A stretch of 64,000 nt of DNA from Candidimonas sp. SYP-B2681 (GTDB lineage: Bacteria; Pseudomonadota; Gammaproteobacteria; Burkholderiales; Burkholderiaceae_B), in contig NZ_RYDV01000001.1 of the NCBI RefSeq assembly GCF_003971065.1, forward strand, positions 434,001 through 498,000, written 5' to 3'. The translations under genes and the position numbers were made by a program. The notes below the pieces were generated by a model. The model made no database searches. It saw nothing but the letters and a program-made list of their open reading frames with translations, and was not told where the DNA came from. Shown piece by piece: positions 20,108 to 28,731 of the stretch. Position 1 is the first letter of the stretch. The number at the start of each line of letters is the position of its first letter.

Positions 20108-23107
20108 TCAATCAGAGGCCTGCTTTTCCCACGCGGCCGGATGCCAGGCTTCAATCAACTGTCTGGCTGTTCTGAGGTCGCGTGTTTCGTATCCTTCCGT
20201 AAAGCGGTCGTAAACCTCCGCCAGGATTGCGTAGGCCTCCTCAGTCCGCTCCTGGCTTGCGAGCAGTTCACCTAAAGCCATAGCGGAGCGCAATTCCAAG
20301 CTGAGTGCGCCTTGAATATTTGCAAGCTCAATCGAATGTCGCAACATTGCCTTGGCCGCGTGCGGATCCAAGCAACCGGAAACAACTCCGATTTGTGCAC
20401 GCGTACGCAATAGCTCAGGCCTGTCGAATGATTCATGCCCGGCCTCGGCTCGTTCTAGAGCCGCAGAGATCATTGCTTCCGCCTCCAGGATCTCACCGCA
20501 TTCGAACAGTGCTTCGGACATCGATCGGCTCAAGATCATCGTGAGTAAGAGACGGCCCTCCCCATGCAAGATACCTAGCGCCTCGCGAAACTTATTTGCC
20601 GCCGTCTGAAATTCCCTCCGGAGTAAAGCCACTTCGGCTGAGAGTGCGATGCCAAAGGCCACATGTGGACCAAAGGAGTAACGACTAACGTATTGAACGA
20701 GGCGGCTTGCCAGCGCTTCAGATTCCTCCACATCTCCCCTCCACAGAAAAACCGTCGAGGCGTACAGCAATTCGGCGACGAACACGTTCATCGGTTGCTC
20801 GTTCTGCTTAACCTCCTCGACGGCCTGACGTGCAACTTGAGCAGCGCGGTCGGCGGCGCCGCTTAACCAAAGCGCGCGTGCGAGGACGATCAGGGCACGG
20901 GTCCGATGTCCGTAACCATACATATCGACCTTCGTCACACCACGCGCCGCAGCTTGCTTGAAGCCCTCTTCGATGTGGCGTAGCGCACCCGCCTGATCAC
21001 CGGCCAAGAAATACGCACACCCGAGCATCCACTCAGACATGACGATCCCCGCAGGAGAGTCGACACTGCGTGCCAGCTCGATACTGCGTCGGCTCACCTC
21101 GACCGCCGCATGGGAGTGACCGACTTCGATCATAAAGATATGCAGTCCCGAGAGTAGTCCAAGTTCGCGTTCGTGATCGTTCAAGGTCCGAGCAAGACGC
21201 AGCGCGCGCTCAATCGAATCGCGGACTTCATCTCCATTGCTGCGAGTCAATAGTGCGGAGATCGCCAGCGCTTCTTGCAAGATGAGATGTATCGCGGAGC
21301 CCTCGTGGGGACCCAGTAGCAACAGCGCAGCTTGACACCAGCGATGACACTCGTCTAGCAGCGACAATTCTAGAAGATGCGGTGCGGCGAGCGCTGCCAG
21401 ACGAACACCTAGCTCGCTTTCGCCTGCATCGGAGAACGCCCATGCAAGCGCAGTGCGCATGTTGCAGACCCGTTCACCTTCACCTGCCTCGGAGAACGCC
21501 CACACTAGCGCAGGGCGCATGTTGTAGTCCCCCATCACATCCCGGTCCGTGGCCTGCGACTCATTCTCACGCTCATTACTTCGGCTGAGTTGCGCAATGA
21601 GATACTCGGCGAGCTTGCGGGAGACGGCGTTGAGCTCGCCCGACTCCGCCAGTTTTGCCAAAGTGTAGGTGCGCGTCGAATCCAGGAGGCGAAGATGCCC
21701 CAATCCGTTCAACATCGATGGCGACAACAGTGACTTGTCGGTGAGGCTTGCGGTTGCTGCTGCCACTTGGGCCTGCGTGAGGACTGCGTCCGTCGCGACC
21801 CACTGCGCCGCCGCCAGATGAAACGGAGTCACGAACACTGACAACCGGAACAGCACGCGGCGTTCGTTTTCTGACAGCAGGTTGTAACTCCAATCAAGCA
21901 TTGCCTGGAGCGTCTGATGCCGGGGAGGCGCGGTGCGCCTGCCATGCCAGAGAAGATCAAAGCGGCTGCTGATTAATTCCGCAGTTCCGCGCAGGCCGTG
22001 CGAACGCACGCGACCGGCTGCCAATTCGATCGCCAGGGCAATACCATCCATCTTTCGGCAGATCTCGACGGCGAGCAGGGCCGTCTCATCCGTCAGCGTT
22101 TCTTGGGCGCCGCTTGCTGCCACTCGATTCATGAAAAGCTGGATTGCGGGAAACGTCATCGCATAGGCCGCTGTCATGCCATCGCTGACTGGCGGAACAT
22201 CGAGCGGTGGAAGGATGTGGACGTGCTCGCCCTCGACACGCAATAACTCGCGGCTGGTCGCAAGCAGGTGAGCCTGAGGCGCCGATTTATAAAGCCACTC
22301 CGCAAGCGCCGCCGTCTCGTCAATGAGGTGCTCGCAATTGTCCAATACGAGCAACGTTCTTCGGACCCCCAAAGAAGTCAGGATGCTTAGTTTAGGATCT
22401 TGCAACTGCACCTTCAGGCCGAGCACGGAGGCGATCGTGGCCGGAACGAGTGAGGCGTCGGTGACCGAGGATAGGTCAACGTAGTACACGGCGCCGCTAA
22501 AGGCATCGAGCATCGTGTGCGCAACGGAGATCGCGACAGTCGTCTTGCCCATTCCACCCGGGCCGATGATGCTAACAAATCGATGCTCGGTGAGCATCTC
22601 GACCAATATACGGACCGAAGCATCGCGCCCAATGAGCCGTCCAAGTCGCTGGGGCAACGAGTGTTCCGAGGCCGATACGAGCGGCGGGCTGCTGGAGCGA
22701 GGATCGGGAGATCGGCTGGCCTCGAGGTTTCGGGACGTAGACTCGGAACGCACTCGAGTTACGGGCGCCACAAAGCTGTATCCGCGGCCCGGGAGGTTGA
22801 CGATGTAGCGCGCGGCGTCCTTGCCTTCACCCAGGCACTTGCGAAGGTTCGAGATGTTGACGCGCAGGTTGGCCTCGTCGACCACCAGCCCTGCCCAGGC
22901 ACGCGCGATCAATTCCCGCCGGGAAAGTACTTCCCCGGCCCGCTCAACCAACGCAATCAGTAGATCGAGCGAGCGGCTGCCCAGTTTGACAGTCATCCCA
23001 TTTCGCTGCAGCAATCGCCCCGCCGCGTGAAGACGAAACGGGCCAAACTCGACGACCTCGTCACCCTCTGGTACGTAAGGTCTCGGGTGCAAATGATTAT
23101 TTTCCAC
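20108..23107 (-). CDS. Winged-helix / NB-ARC-like ATPase / TPR transcriptional regulator
   Basis: 999 residues with the layout of a large STAND-type regulator. Residues about 18-115 form an OmpR/PhoB-type winged helix (VEFGPFRLHAAGRLLQ, LGSRSLDLLIALVERAG, NISNLRKCLGEG, RYIVNLPGRGYSFVAPV). About 150-400 is an AAA/NB-ARC-like ATPase with Walker A GPGGMGKTT and Walker B LLVLDNCEHL. The rest is helical TPR-like repeats that would sense a ligand or partner. A 20-residue unit near residues 525-562 is present twice in tandem. It is downstream-adjacent to the box triplets and upstream (divergent) of the isochorismatase operon, so it is the best candidate local activator. The signal it senses is not evident. 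Confidence 0.88.
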   Translation of the reverse strand: MENNHLHPRPYVPEGDEVVEFGPFRLHAAGRLLQRNGMTVKLGSRSLDLLIALVERAGEVLSRRELIARAWAGLVVDEANLRVNISNLRKCLGEGKDAARYIVNLPGRGYSFVAPVTRVRSESTSRNLEASRSPDPRSSSPPLVSASEHSLPQRLGRLIGRDASVRILVEMLTEHRFVSIIGPGGMGKTTVAISVAHTMLDAFSGAVYYVDLSSVTDASLVPATIASVLGLKVQLQDPKLSILTSLGVRRTLLVLDNCEHLIDETAALAEWLYKSAPQAHLLATSRELLRVEGEHVHILPPLDVPPVSDGMTAAYAMTFPAIQLFMNRVAASGAQETLTDETALLAVEICRKMDGIALAIELAAGRVRSHGLRGTAELISSRFDLLWHGRRTAPPRHQTLQAMLDWSYNLLSENERRVLFRLSVFVTPFHLAAAQWVATDAVLTQAQVAAATASLTDKSLLSPSMLNGLGHLRLLDSTRTYTLAKLAESGELNAVSRKLAEYLIAQLSRSNERENESQATDRDVMGDYNMRPALVWAFSEAGEGERVCNMRTALAWAFSDAGESELGVRLAALAAPHLLELSLLDECHRWCQAALLLLGPHEGSAIHLILQEALAISALLTRSNGDEVRDSIERALRLARTLNDHERELGLLSGLHIFMIEVGHSHAAVEVSRRSIELARSVDSPAGIVMSEWMLGCAYFLAGDQAGALRHIEEGFKQAAARGVTKVDMYGYGHRTRALIVLARALWLSGAADRAAQVARQAVEEVKQNEQPMNVFVAELLYASTVFLWRGDVEESEALASRLVQYVSRYSFGPHVAFGIALSAEVALLRREFQTAANKFREALGILHGEGRLLLTMILSRSMSEALFECGEILEAEAMISAALERAEAGHESFDRPELLRTRAQIGVVSGCLDPHAAKAMLRHSIELANIQGALSLELRSAMALGELLASQERTEEAYAILAEVYDRFTEGYETRDLRTARQLIEAWHPAAWEKQASD
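21421..21540 (-). repeat. In-frame 60-bp tandem duplication inside the regulator gene
   Basis: Bases 21421-21470 and 21481-21530 are 42/50 identical at an exact 60-bp offset, including the shared block TCGGAGAACGCCCA. In the protein this gives two copies of an NMR(P/T)AL(V/A)WAFS(E/D)AGE unit in the segment joining the ATPase and TPR parts. The divergence of the copies shows it is not a recent assembly artefact. Confidence 0.8.
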
Positions 23108-23170
23108 GCTATAGGCTCCGCCACAGATTATTCGAGGTCTTCTTTAATCTTGTACCACCTTATTAACCGC

Positions 23171-23311
23171 ATGAATCTTCCATAACAGCAAGCCTGTTCA
23201 ATCAGCGGATAGCGATGTGCGAGATAGTGATACCGCCGTTATGGCAATAGCGTGACTGAGGCCATTAACGGCCGAGAAGCGCTCGGGCGTCTGCCCTTAA
23301 GCACCGCCATG
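23171..23311 (+). repeat. Upstream repeat element, copy A (before the isochorismatase gene)
   Basis: 141 bp that align without gaps to 28422-28562 with about 25 mismatches (82 percent). It contains the invariant block GAGATAGTGATACCGCC and a GCTCGGGCGT block. It ends 68 bases before the ATG at 23380. With the following 23312-23421 it also matches the inverted copy B at 28073-28250. It probably carries the promoter or an operator; no protein frame is convincing. Confidence 0.75.
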
Positions 23312-23379
23312 GTCGACCGGACGTCGATACATTGTCGGCGGTCACTATCTAGATAGCATGTTTTTAAAGGAAATTTACC

Positions 23380-24066
23380 ATGATCAACCCAAAGCTCGAA
23401 CTGCTGACGCCAGACAACTGTCAAGTCATCTTCATCGATCAGCAACCGCAGATGGCATTTGGAGTTCAAAGCATTGACCGACAGACGTTGAAGAACAACA
23501 CCGTCGGGCTAGCTAAAGCCGCAAAGATTTTTTCGATTCCGACCATTATCACCACAGTCGAAACCGAAAGCTTCTCTGGCTATAGCTATCCTGAACTGCT
23601 GTCGGTTTTTCCAGAGGCGCCCATTCTCGAGCGCACATCGATGAACTCTTGGGATGACCAGAAAGTGCGCGATGCGCTCAAAAAGAACGGTCGTAAGAAA
23701 GTCGTCGTGTCCGGTCTTTGGACCGAGGTTTGCAACAACACCTTTGCGCTGTCGGCGATGCTCGAAGGCGGCTACGAGATTTACATGGTCGCCGATGCGT
23801 CGGGCGGCACAAGCCAGGCCGCCCACGACTACTCCATGCAGCGCATGATCCAGGCCGGTGTCGTGCCCGTTACCTGGCAACAAGTTCTGCTTGAGTGGCA
23901 ACGTGACTGGAAGAACCGGGGGACTTACGACGGCGTCATGGAACTGGTTAAAGAGCACTCCGGCGCCTATGGCATGGGGGTTGACTATGCGTACACCATG
24001 GTGCACATGGCGCCGCAGCGGACGGTGCATGGGCCGATCCTTGCCCCGGTGGCTGCGTTGGTTTAA
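23380..24066 (+). CDS. Isochorismatase-like cysteine hydrolase (YcaC type)
   Basis: 228 residues. The isochorismatase-like hydrolase fold is shown by QVIFIDQQPQM (catalytic Asp20) and VVSGLWTEVCNNTFALSA (nucleophile Cys118), with TSMNSWDD in between. It belongs with the YcaC-like group rather than true isochorismatases; those enzymes hydrolyse amides or imides or are uncharacterised. ATG 23380 has an AAGGAAA site. It opens a likely operon with XapX, an amidohydrolase and DoxX. Its promoter and first codons were duplicated elsewhere in the region (see repeats at 28073-28250). Substrate unknown. Confidence 0.88.
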   Translation: MINPKLELLTPDNCQVIFIDQQPQMAFGVQSIDRQTLKNNTVGLAKAAKIFSIPTIITTVETESFSGYSYPELLSVFPEAPILERTSMNSWDDQKVRDALKKNGRKKVVVSGLWTEVCNNTFALSAMLEGGYEIYMVADASGGTSQAAHDYSMQRMIQAGVVPVTWQQVLLEWQRDWKNRGTYDGVMELVKEHSGAYGMGVDYAYTMVHMAPQRTVHGPILAPVAALV

Positions 24067-24177
24067 CGAGCAGGGGCGCACATTTGGCCTTCGAGCTGGA
24101 TCGAATCACGCCATATCTGAACTGATTCAATCGGTGCGCCCCGCACAAACGAGCACGTATGTGGGCAGGAGCAAATC

Positions 24178-24453
24178 ATGAAACTCTATATCTTTTCTTT
24201 AACCGCCGGCGTGTTAGTGGGCGTTATCTATAGCTTGCTCACTGTGCGCTCGCCGGCTCCGCCTTTGGTTGCGCTGATCGGCTTACTCGGCATGCTGGTC
24301 GGTGAGCAGGTTATCCCCGTGGGTAAGCAGCTTTTGCAAGGCACCGCCTTCAATATAGCTTGCGTCAAAACGCAGGCGACTGAGCATCTCCTCGGGCAGC
24401 TTCCCGGAAGGAATCAATTAGTGCAAGTTCAAAAGAGCGATCACAAGGCATAG
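24178..24453 (+). CDS. XapX-domain (DUF1427) small membrane protein
   Basis: 91 residues with two hydrophobic segments: IFSLTAGVLVGVIYSLLTV and PLVALIGLLGMLVGEQVIPV. The match is to the XapX family, in which PAPPLVALIGLLGMLVGEQ is characteristic. The C-terminal 35 residues are hydrophilic and extend past the usual domain. ATG 24178 has an AGGAG ribosome site. It is 111 bases after the isochorismatase-like gene and 72 before the amidohydrolase, the association in which XapX proteins are usually found. Role unknown; a membrane partner of the neighbouring hydrolases is an inference. Confidence 0.82.
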   Translation: MKLYIFSLTAGVLVGVIYSLLTVRSPAPPLVALIGLLGMLVGEQVIPVGKQLLQGTAFNIACVKTQATEHLLGQLPGRNQLVQVQKSDHKA

Positions 24454-24525
24454 GCATGCCAGCGACAAGTTGCCTGTTGCGCACTTCAGGACTTTGCAAA
24501 GGTCATCTACAAAGGAGATTCGACC

Positions 24526-26421
24526 ATGACTCATTCTACGCCTGACATTGTTTTCCATAATGGCAGGGTTACAACTCTTGACCCTAGCAACCCCGTGGCT
24601 ACTGCAGTTGCCATCGCAGAGGGTAAGTTTTTAGCAGTCGGCTTGGATAATGAAATCCTGGCTTTGGCGGGCTCGGCTACACGGATCATTGATCTGAAGC
24701 GTAGAAGTGTCTTGCCTGGGCTATTTGATAACCATACTCACATGGTGCGAGGTGGGCTCAATTACAACCTGGAACTGCGCTGGGATGGCGTGCGTTCGCT
24801 GGCTGACGCGTTAGACATGCTGCGCCGGCAAGTCGCTATCACGCCTACGCCGCAGTGGGTGCGGGTAATAGGAGGGTTCACTGAACACCAGTTCGTCGAG
24901 AAACGCTTGCCGACAATCGACGAAATCAATGCCATTGCGCCTGACACGCCCGTTTTTCTTCTCCACCTTTACGACCAGGCTTTGCTGAACGCTGCAGCAT
25001 TACGGGCAGTAGGCTACACCAAAGAGACGCCGGAGCCTCCGGGCGGGGAAATTACTCGCGATGCGAGTGGCAATCCAACAGGCTTGCTACTAGCCAAGCC
25101 CAACGCGATGGTCCTTTACTCCACTTTGGCTAAAGGCCCCAAGCTGCCTTTTGACTATCAGGTCAATTCGACGCGTCACTTCATGCGCGAGCTTAATCGC
25201 TTGGGTATAACAGGCGTTATTGATGCCGGGGGCGGTTTCCAGAACTACCCGGAAGATTACGCCGTTATTCAGAAACTGGCAGATGAAGGCCAGATGACGG
25301 TCCGCCTCGCCTATAACCTTTTCACGCAAAAGCCCACGGAAGAGAAGGAAGACTTCCTGAAATGGACCAAGAGCGTGAAATACAAACAAGGCACGGACTA
25401 CTTTCGCCACAATGGTGCCGGCGAGATGCTGGTGTTCTCTGCTGCTGATTTCGAGGATTTCCGCCAGCCGCGTCCGGACTTGGCCCCGGAGATGGAAGGC
25501 GAGCTGGAAGAGGTCGTGCGTATTCTGGCGCAGAACAAATGGCCCTGGCGCCTGCACGCCACCTATGATGAAACCATATCGCGTGCTTTGGATGTGTTTG
25601 AGAAGGTTAATCGCGATATTCCTTTGCAAGGTATCAACTGGTTCTTCGACCATGCTGAAACCATTTCTGAGGAATCGATCGACCGCGTTGCGGCTCTGGG
25701 CGGTGGCATAGCAGTGCAGCACCGAATGGCTTACCAAGGCGAGCACTTTGTCGAGCGTTATGGAGCAAAAGCGGCGGAGGCAACACCACCTGTAGCACGC
25801 ATGCTGGAAAAAGGTGTCAAGGTTTCTGCGGGAACGGACGCCACCCGTGTAGCGTCGTATAACCCTTGGGTGTCGCTTGCGTGGATGATCACGGGCAAAA
25901 CGGTTGGTGGGCTACGTTTATATCCACAACGTAATCTGTTGGACCGTGAAACGGCCTTACGTATGTGGACAGAGAATGTTGCCTGGTTCACCAACGAAGA
26001 AAATAAGCGTGGTCGCATTCAGGCAGGGCAATTCGCCGACTTTATTGTTCCCAGCAAAGACTATTTTGGGGTGCCGGAAGCTGAAATCTCGTTTCTGACC
26101 TCGCACTTGACTGTGGTGGGTGGGCGCATTGTTTATGGTGACGAGCAATTCGTTTCGCTGGACGATAATCCACTGCCACCCGCCATGCCTGATTGGTCGC
26201 CAACGCGTCTGTTCAAAGGCTACGGCGCTTGGGGCGAACCGGAGGGAGCCGGCAAGAATTCGTTGCAACCGCTCCGATCTCAGGCTATTGCCTCGTGCGG
26301 CTGCGCGAGCGCATGCGGATTGCATGGGCACGATCATGCAACGGCCTGGGGGTCAAAGGCTCCTGCCTCCGACTTAAAGGGCTTCTTTGGCGCGTTGGGC
26401 TGCTCCTGCTGGGCGGTTTAG
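24526..26421 (+). CDS. YtcJ-like amidohydrolase with Cys/His-rich tail
   Basis: 631 residues of the amidohydrolase superfamily (Amidohydro_3). The metal site begins with FDNHTHMVRGG, later strands give RLHATYDE, FFDHAETI and the Asp of AGTDATRV, and the composite N- and C-terminal beta domain is present (DIVFHNGRVTTLDP at the start; GRIQAGQFADFIV at the end). The last 55 residues contain CGCASACGLHGHDH and GALGCSCWAV, rich in Cys and His and outside the enzyme domain, possibly a metal-binding tail. A strong site (AAAGGAGA) precedes ATG 24526. The DoxX gene follows by 9 bases. Substrate unknown. Confidence 0.88.
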   Translation: MTHSTPDIVFHNGRVTTLDPSNPVATAVAIAEGKFLAVGLDNEILALAGSATRIIDLKRRSVLPGLFDNHTHMVRGGLNYNLELRWDGVRSLADALDMLRRQVAITPTPQWVRVIGGFTEHQFVEKRLPTIDEINAIAPDTPVFLLHLYDQALLNAAALRAVGYTKETPEPPGGEITRDASGNPTGLLLAKPNAMVLYSTLAKGPKLPFDYQVNSTRHFMRELNRLGITGVIDAGGGFQNYPEDYAVIQKLADEGQMTVRLAYNLFTQKPTEEKEDFLKWTKSVKYKQGTDYFRHNGAGEMLVFSAADFEDFRQPRPDLAPEMEGELEEVVRILAQNKWPWRLHATYDETISRALDVFEKVNRDIPLQGINWFFDHAETISEESIDRVAALGGGIAVQHRMAYQGEHFVERYGAKAAEATPPVARMLEKGVKVSAGTDATRVASYNPWVSLAWMITGKTVGGLRLYPQRNLLDRETALRMWTENVAWFTNEENKRGRIQAGQFADFIVPSKDYFGVPEAEISFLTSHLTVVGGRIVYGDEQFVSLDDNPLPPAMPDWSPTRLFKGYGAWGEPEGAGKNSLQPLRSQAIASCGCASACGLHGHDHATAWGSKAPASDLKGFFGALGCSCWAV

Positions 26422-26430
26422 GGGCCGGCT

Positions 26431-26871
26431 ATGTCTATGAACAGCACTAAGGGTAATAGGCTGGTCGCTGCTTCGCGGCCAGCATTGGGAAGCAGAGCCG
26501 TTCGCTTTATTGCTTATCTGGCACTATGCGCAGCGTATTTGCAAGGAGGCATTGTCAAACTCGCCGATTTTCCGGGGGCCATCGCTGAGATGAATCACTT
26601 TGGGCTGACACCGGCACCGCTGTTTGCTGTGCTGGTGATCGCACTGGAGCTGGGTGCGTCGTTGATGATATTGACCGGCTGTCTGCGTTGGCTGGGCGCC
26701 CTGGGGTTGGCAGGTTTCACGTCGCTTGCCACGGGTATTGCCTTGCGTTATTGGGAGCTACCGATAGGACAGGAGCGCTTCATGGCTGCGAACTCATTCT
26801 TTGAGCACCTTGGTTTGGTCGGTGGCTTCCTCCTCGTGGCGTGGTTGGACTTCCATGAGAAGCGAGTATGA
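26431..26871 (+). CDS. DoxX-family membrane protein
   Basis: 146 residues with four hydrophobic segments: FIAYLALCAAYLQGGIVKLA, LFAVLVIALELGASLMILTG, GALGLAGFTSLATGIALRY and LGLVGGFLLVAWLDF. The conserved DoxX pattern of a first helix ending in a Gly/Lys segment and NSFFEHLGLVGGFLL is present. It is the fourth gene of the isochorismatase-XapX-amidohydrolase-DoxX set, starting 9 bases after the amidohydrolase stop, so probably co-transcribed. DoxX proteins are linked to redox stress or quinone chemistry, but the role here is not known. Confidence 0.85.
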   Translation: MSMNSTKGNRLVAASRPALGSRAVRFIAYLALCAAYLQGGIVKLADFPGAIAEMNHFGLTPAPLFAVLVIALELGASLMILTGCLRWLGALGLAGFTSLATGIALRYWELPIGQERFMAANSFFEHLGLVGGFLLVAWLDFHEKRV

Positions 26872-27097
26872 CGAGTGGCCGCTTCAGCTCGTGGGCGGAG
26901 GCGCGGGGTTTTATGGCATTTAGGTTGGAGCAGTCGGCTTGGGTGCGCTACCAAGGAAGGCATGTTGCACAAATTGCTGCAAGCTGACGGATGCCGACGA
27001 TGCATAGCTTTACTGCGTTGTCCAACCAACCGACATCTCAAGTAGCTTCGCGACGTCATTCATTCACTAGCGGGGGTCTGGAGCTTTACAGCAGGAC

Positions 27098-27985
27098 TTA
27101 AGCCTGGTCGCTGTCGAAGAAGGCGCGGATCAACGTAGCGATCTCTTCTGCATGCGTCTCTAGTGCGAAATGTCCCGTGTCCAGCAGATGAATCTGTGCA
27201 TCGGGAAGATCCCGTTGATAAGCATAAGCTCCGGCAGGCACAAACGCAGGATCATGACGTCCCCACACAGCAAGAAACCGTGGTCGATGTTCGCGAAAAT
27301 ATGACTGGAACGAAGGGTAGAGTTCGACATTGCTGCGATAGTCCAGGATCAGATCGAGCTGGATGTCCGCCGCACCCGGGCGCGCCATGTAAGAGATGTC
27401 TAGTTCGTAACCATCGGGCGACAAGTGCTGCGGATCCGATCCGGTGCCATACTGCCAGTTGCGGATCGTGTCCGGCGCGAGCGACGGTCGGCAGGCTTCC
27501 CGGTTCGCTGCGCTTGGGTCGCGCCAATAGGCTTCCCATGGCCCCCATTCGTCACTGAAACCCTCGACGTAGGCGTTGCCGTTTTGCGAAATGACGGCCG
27601 ACACCCGCTCGGGATGACGCATCGCCAGCCGCAGTCCCACCGGCGCACCATAGTCGAAGATGTAGAGTGCATATCGATCGAGCGACATAGCATCGGTGAA
27701 ACCTTCGATCACATCGGACAAGCCGTCGAACGTGTAGTCAAACGTTCCGCGCGGCGGCGCCTTGGTTTGTCCGAAGCCAGGCAAGTCAGGTGCGATGAGC
27801 CGAAAACGGCCAGCCAGCAGAGGAAACAAGTCGCGGAACATATGGCTGGCACTCGGGAAGCCGTGCAACAGCAGGATCACCGGCGCATCGCTTGGCCCTG
27901 CGTCACGGTAGAAAACTTCGACGTCACCAACCTGTCGAAACCCGTAGCGTGTTTTCATCAATTTTGTATCAAGTTCTTGGTTCAT
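27098..27985 (-). CDS. Alpha/beta hydrolase of the epoxide hydrolase / dehalogenase group
   Basis: About 295 residues. HGFPSASHMFRDLFP supplies the oxyanion HG motif; the nucleophile position is in IFDYGAPVGLR, where Asp replaces Ser, as in epoxide hydrolases and haloalkane dehalogenases; the acid is in VWGRHDPAF and the His in LDTGHFALETH. ATG 27985 is chosen for its AGAGGA site; a frame from 28015 adds ten residues. It is transcribed to the left, and upstream it carries the inverted copy B of the isochorismatase promoter region with the first codons of that gene, so its control region was apparently captured by recombination. Whether it opens epoxides or removes halogen cannot be told. Confidence 0.85.
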   Translation of the reverse strand: MNQELDTKLMKTRYGFRQVGDVEVFYRDAGPSDAPVILLLHGFPSASHMFRDLFPLLAGRFRLIAPDLPGFGQTKAPPRGTFDYTFDGLSDVIEGFTDAMSLDRYALYIFDYGAPVGLRLAMRHPERVSAVISQNGNAYVEGFSDEWGPWEAYWRDPSAANREACRPSLAPDTIRNWQYGTGSDPQHLSPDGYELDISYMARPGAADIQLDLILDYRSNVELYPSFQSYFREHRPRFLAVWGRHDPAFVPAGAYAYQRDLPDAQIHLLDTGHFALETHAEEIATLIRAFFDSDQA

Positions 27986-28072
27986 CTGTTTATCCTCTGG
28001 TTCATGTGCCGACACCGCCGGCTACGTTGTCTGTCCGGGCCCTCGCAGGCCGGGCGCGATTACATGGTTTTT

Positions 28073-28114
28073 ACTGTTGTCTGGCGTCAGCAATTCGGGT
28101 TGTGGATCGGTCAT
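28073..28114 (-). pseudogene. Truncated 5' end of an isochorismatase-like gene
   Basis: Read on the minus strand from ATG 28114, the codons give MTDPQPELLTPDN, matching MINPKLELLTPDN at the start of the intact gene at 23380, with near-identical DNA over GCTGACGCCAGACAAC. After about 14 codons the similarity ends and the frame runs into unrelated sequence. It is the 3' edge of repeat copy B and lies between that promoter copy and the alpha/beta hydrolase gene. Confidence 0.7.
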
Positions 28115-28250
28115 CTTATGCCTTCCATAGAGCAGGTTTATGTCGATAGTCACCGCCCCCATTGCATCGATATCTGATCGACCATGGTGGTATCACTATT
28201 TCGTAAACGGCCATCCGTTTATTGGACGGGCTTGCTTTTATGGAAGGTTC
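28115..28250 (-). repeat. Upstream repeat element, inverted and internally deleted copy B
   Basis: The reverse complement of 28187-28250 matches the first 64-65 bases of copy C with about six mismatches; 28115-28186 then matches 23309-23379 just before the isochorismatase ATG. Relative to copy A, a stretch of about 71 bp (23238-23308) is missing. The orientation is toward the alpha/beta hydrolase gene at 27985. Confidence 0.7.
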
Positions 28251-28421
28251 GTGCTGTTACCAGCGGCAGAGGTATACGCTATGTGCCACATCAGATGACA
28301 CTTCGCGGTCGATACGAGACGCAGTCGGCATGGTCGCGGAATTATGGTTAATTAACGGCACCGAGAAGCGGGGCAGCATCTGGCCTCAGCATACCGCTAA
28401 GCGCGAGGATACATTGACCGT

Positions 28422-28562
28422 ATGAATCTTCCAGAAAAGCAAGCACGTCCAAGAAACGGATGGCCGTTTACGAGATAGTGATACCGCCGTTAAGGCAGTA
28501 GCGTGCTTGAGGCCTTCAACGGCTGAGAAACGCTCGGGCGTCCGCTCTCAAGCAGCGCCATG
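28422..28562 (+). repeat. Upstream repeat element, copy C (before the secreted NTF2-like gene)
   Basis: 141 bp aligning without gaps to copy A at 23171-23311 (about 82 percent identical), with the invariant block GAGATAGTGATACCGCC at about 28471-28487. It is oriented toward the gene at 28732 and ends about 170 bases before it. Unlike copies A and B it is not followed by isochorismatase-like codons. Confidence 0.75.
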
Positions 28563-28731
28563 ACGCCGAAAAAACAGCCGAGGAAGTAGCCACGGTCTGA
28601 GGCCTGACGATGGCGGCAGCAATTTCTGTCGCCGCCATTTCCCGCAAGGAGAAGAAGTGAACGAATCGAAGATATCTCGAGCCACCGCAGACTACAAACA
28701 CTTAGAAACCTGAATAGCAAAGATCAAATAC

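Larger units (their letters stand above)
27986..28731. other. 746-base intergenic region made of repeat copies and a gene remnant
   Basis: The space between the divergent hydrolase (27985, minus) and the secreted NTF2-like gene (28732, plus) contains copy B of the upstream repeat in inverted orientation, a truncated isochorismatase start, a middle segment (28251-28421) with no recognised content, copy C in direct orientation, and about 170 bases of leader before the plus-strand gene. Long frames here, such as one on the plus strand ending at 28177, are antisense readings and not genes. Confidence 0.7.

Noticed and set aside
27425-28177. 250-residue plus-strand frame
   Set aside because: Antisense to the alpha/beta hydrolase and to repeat copy B; its similarity to a frame near 23239 comes from the duplicated DNA, not from a gene.
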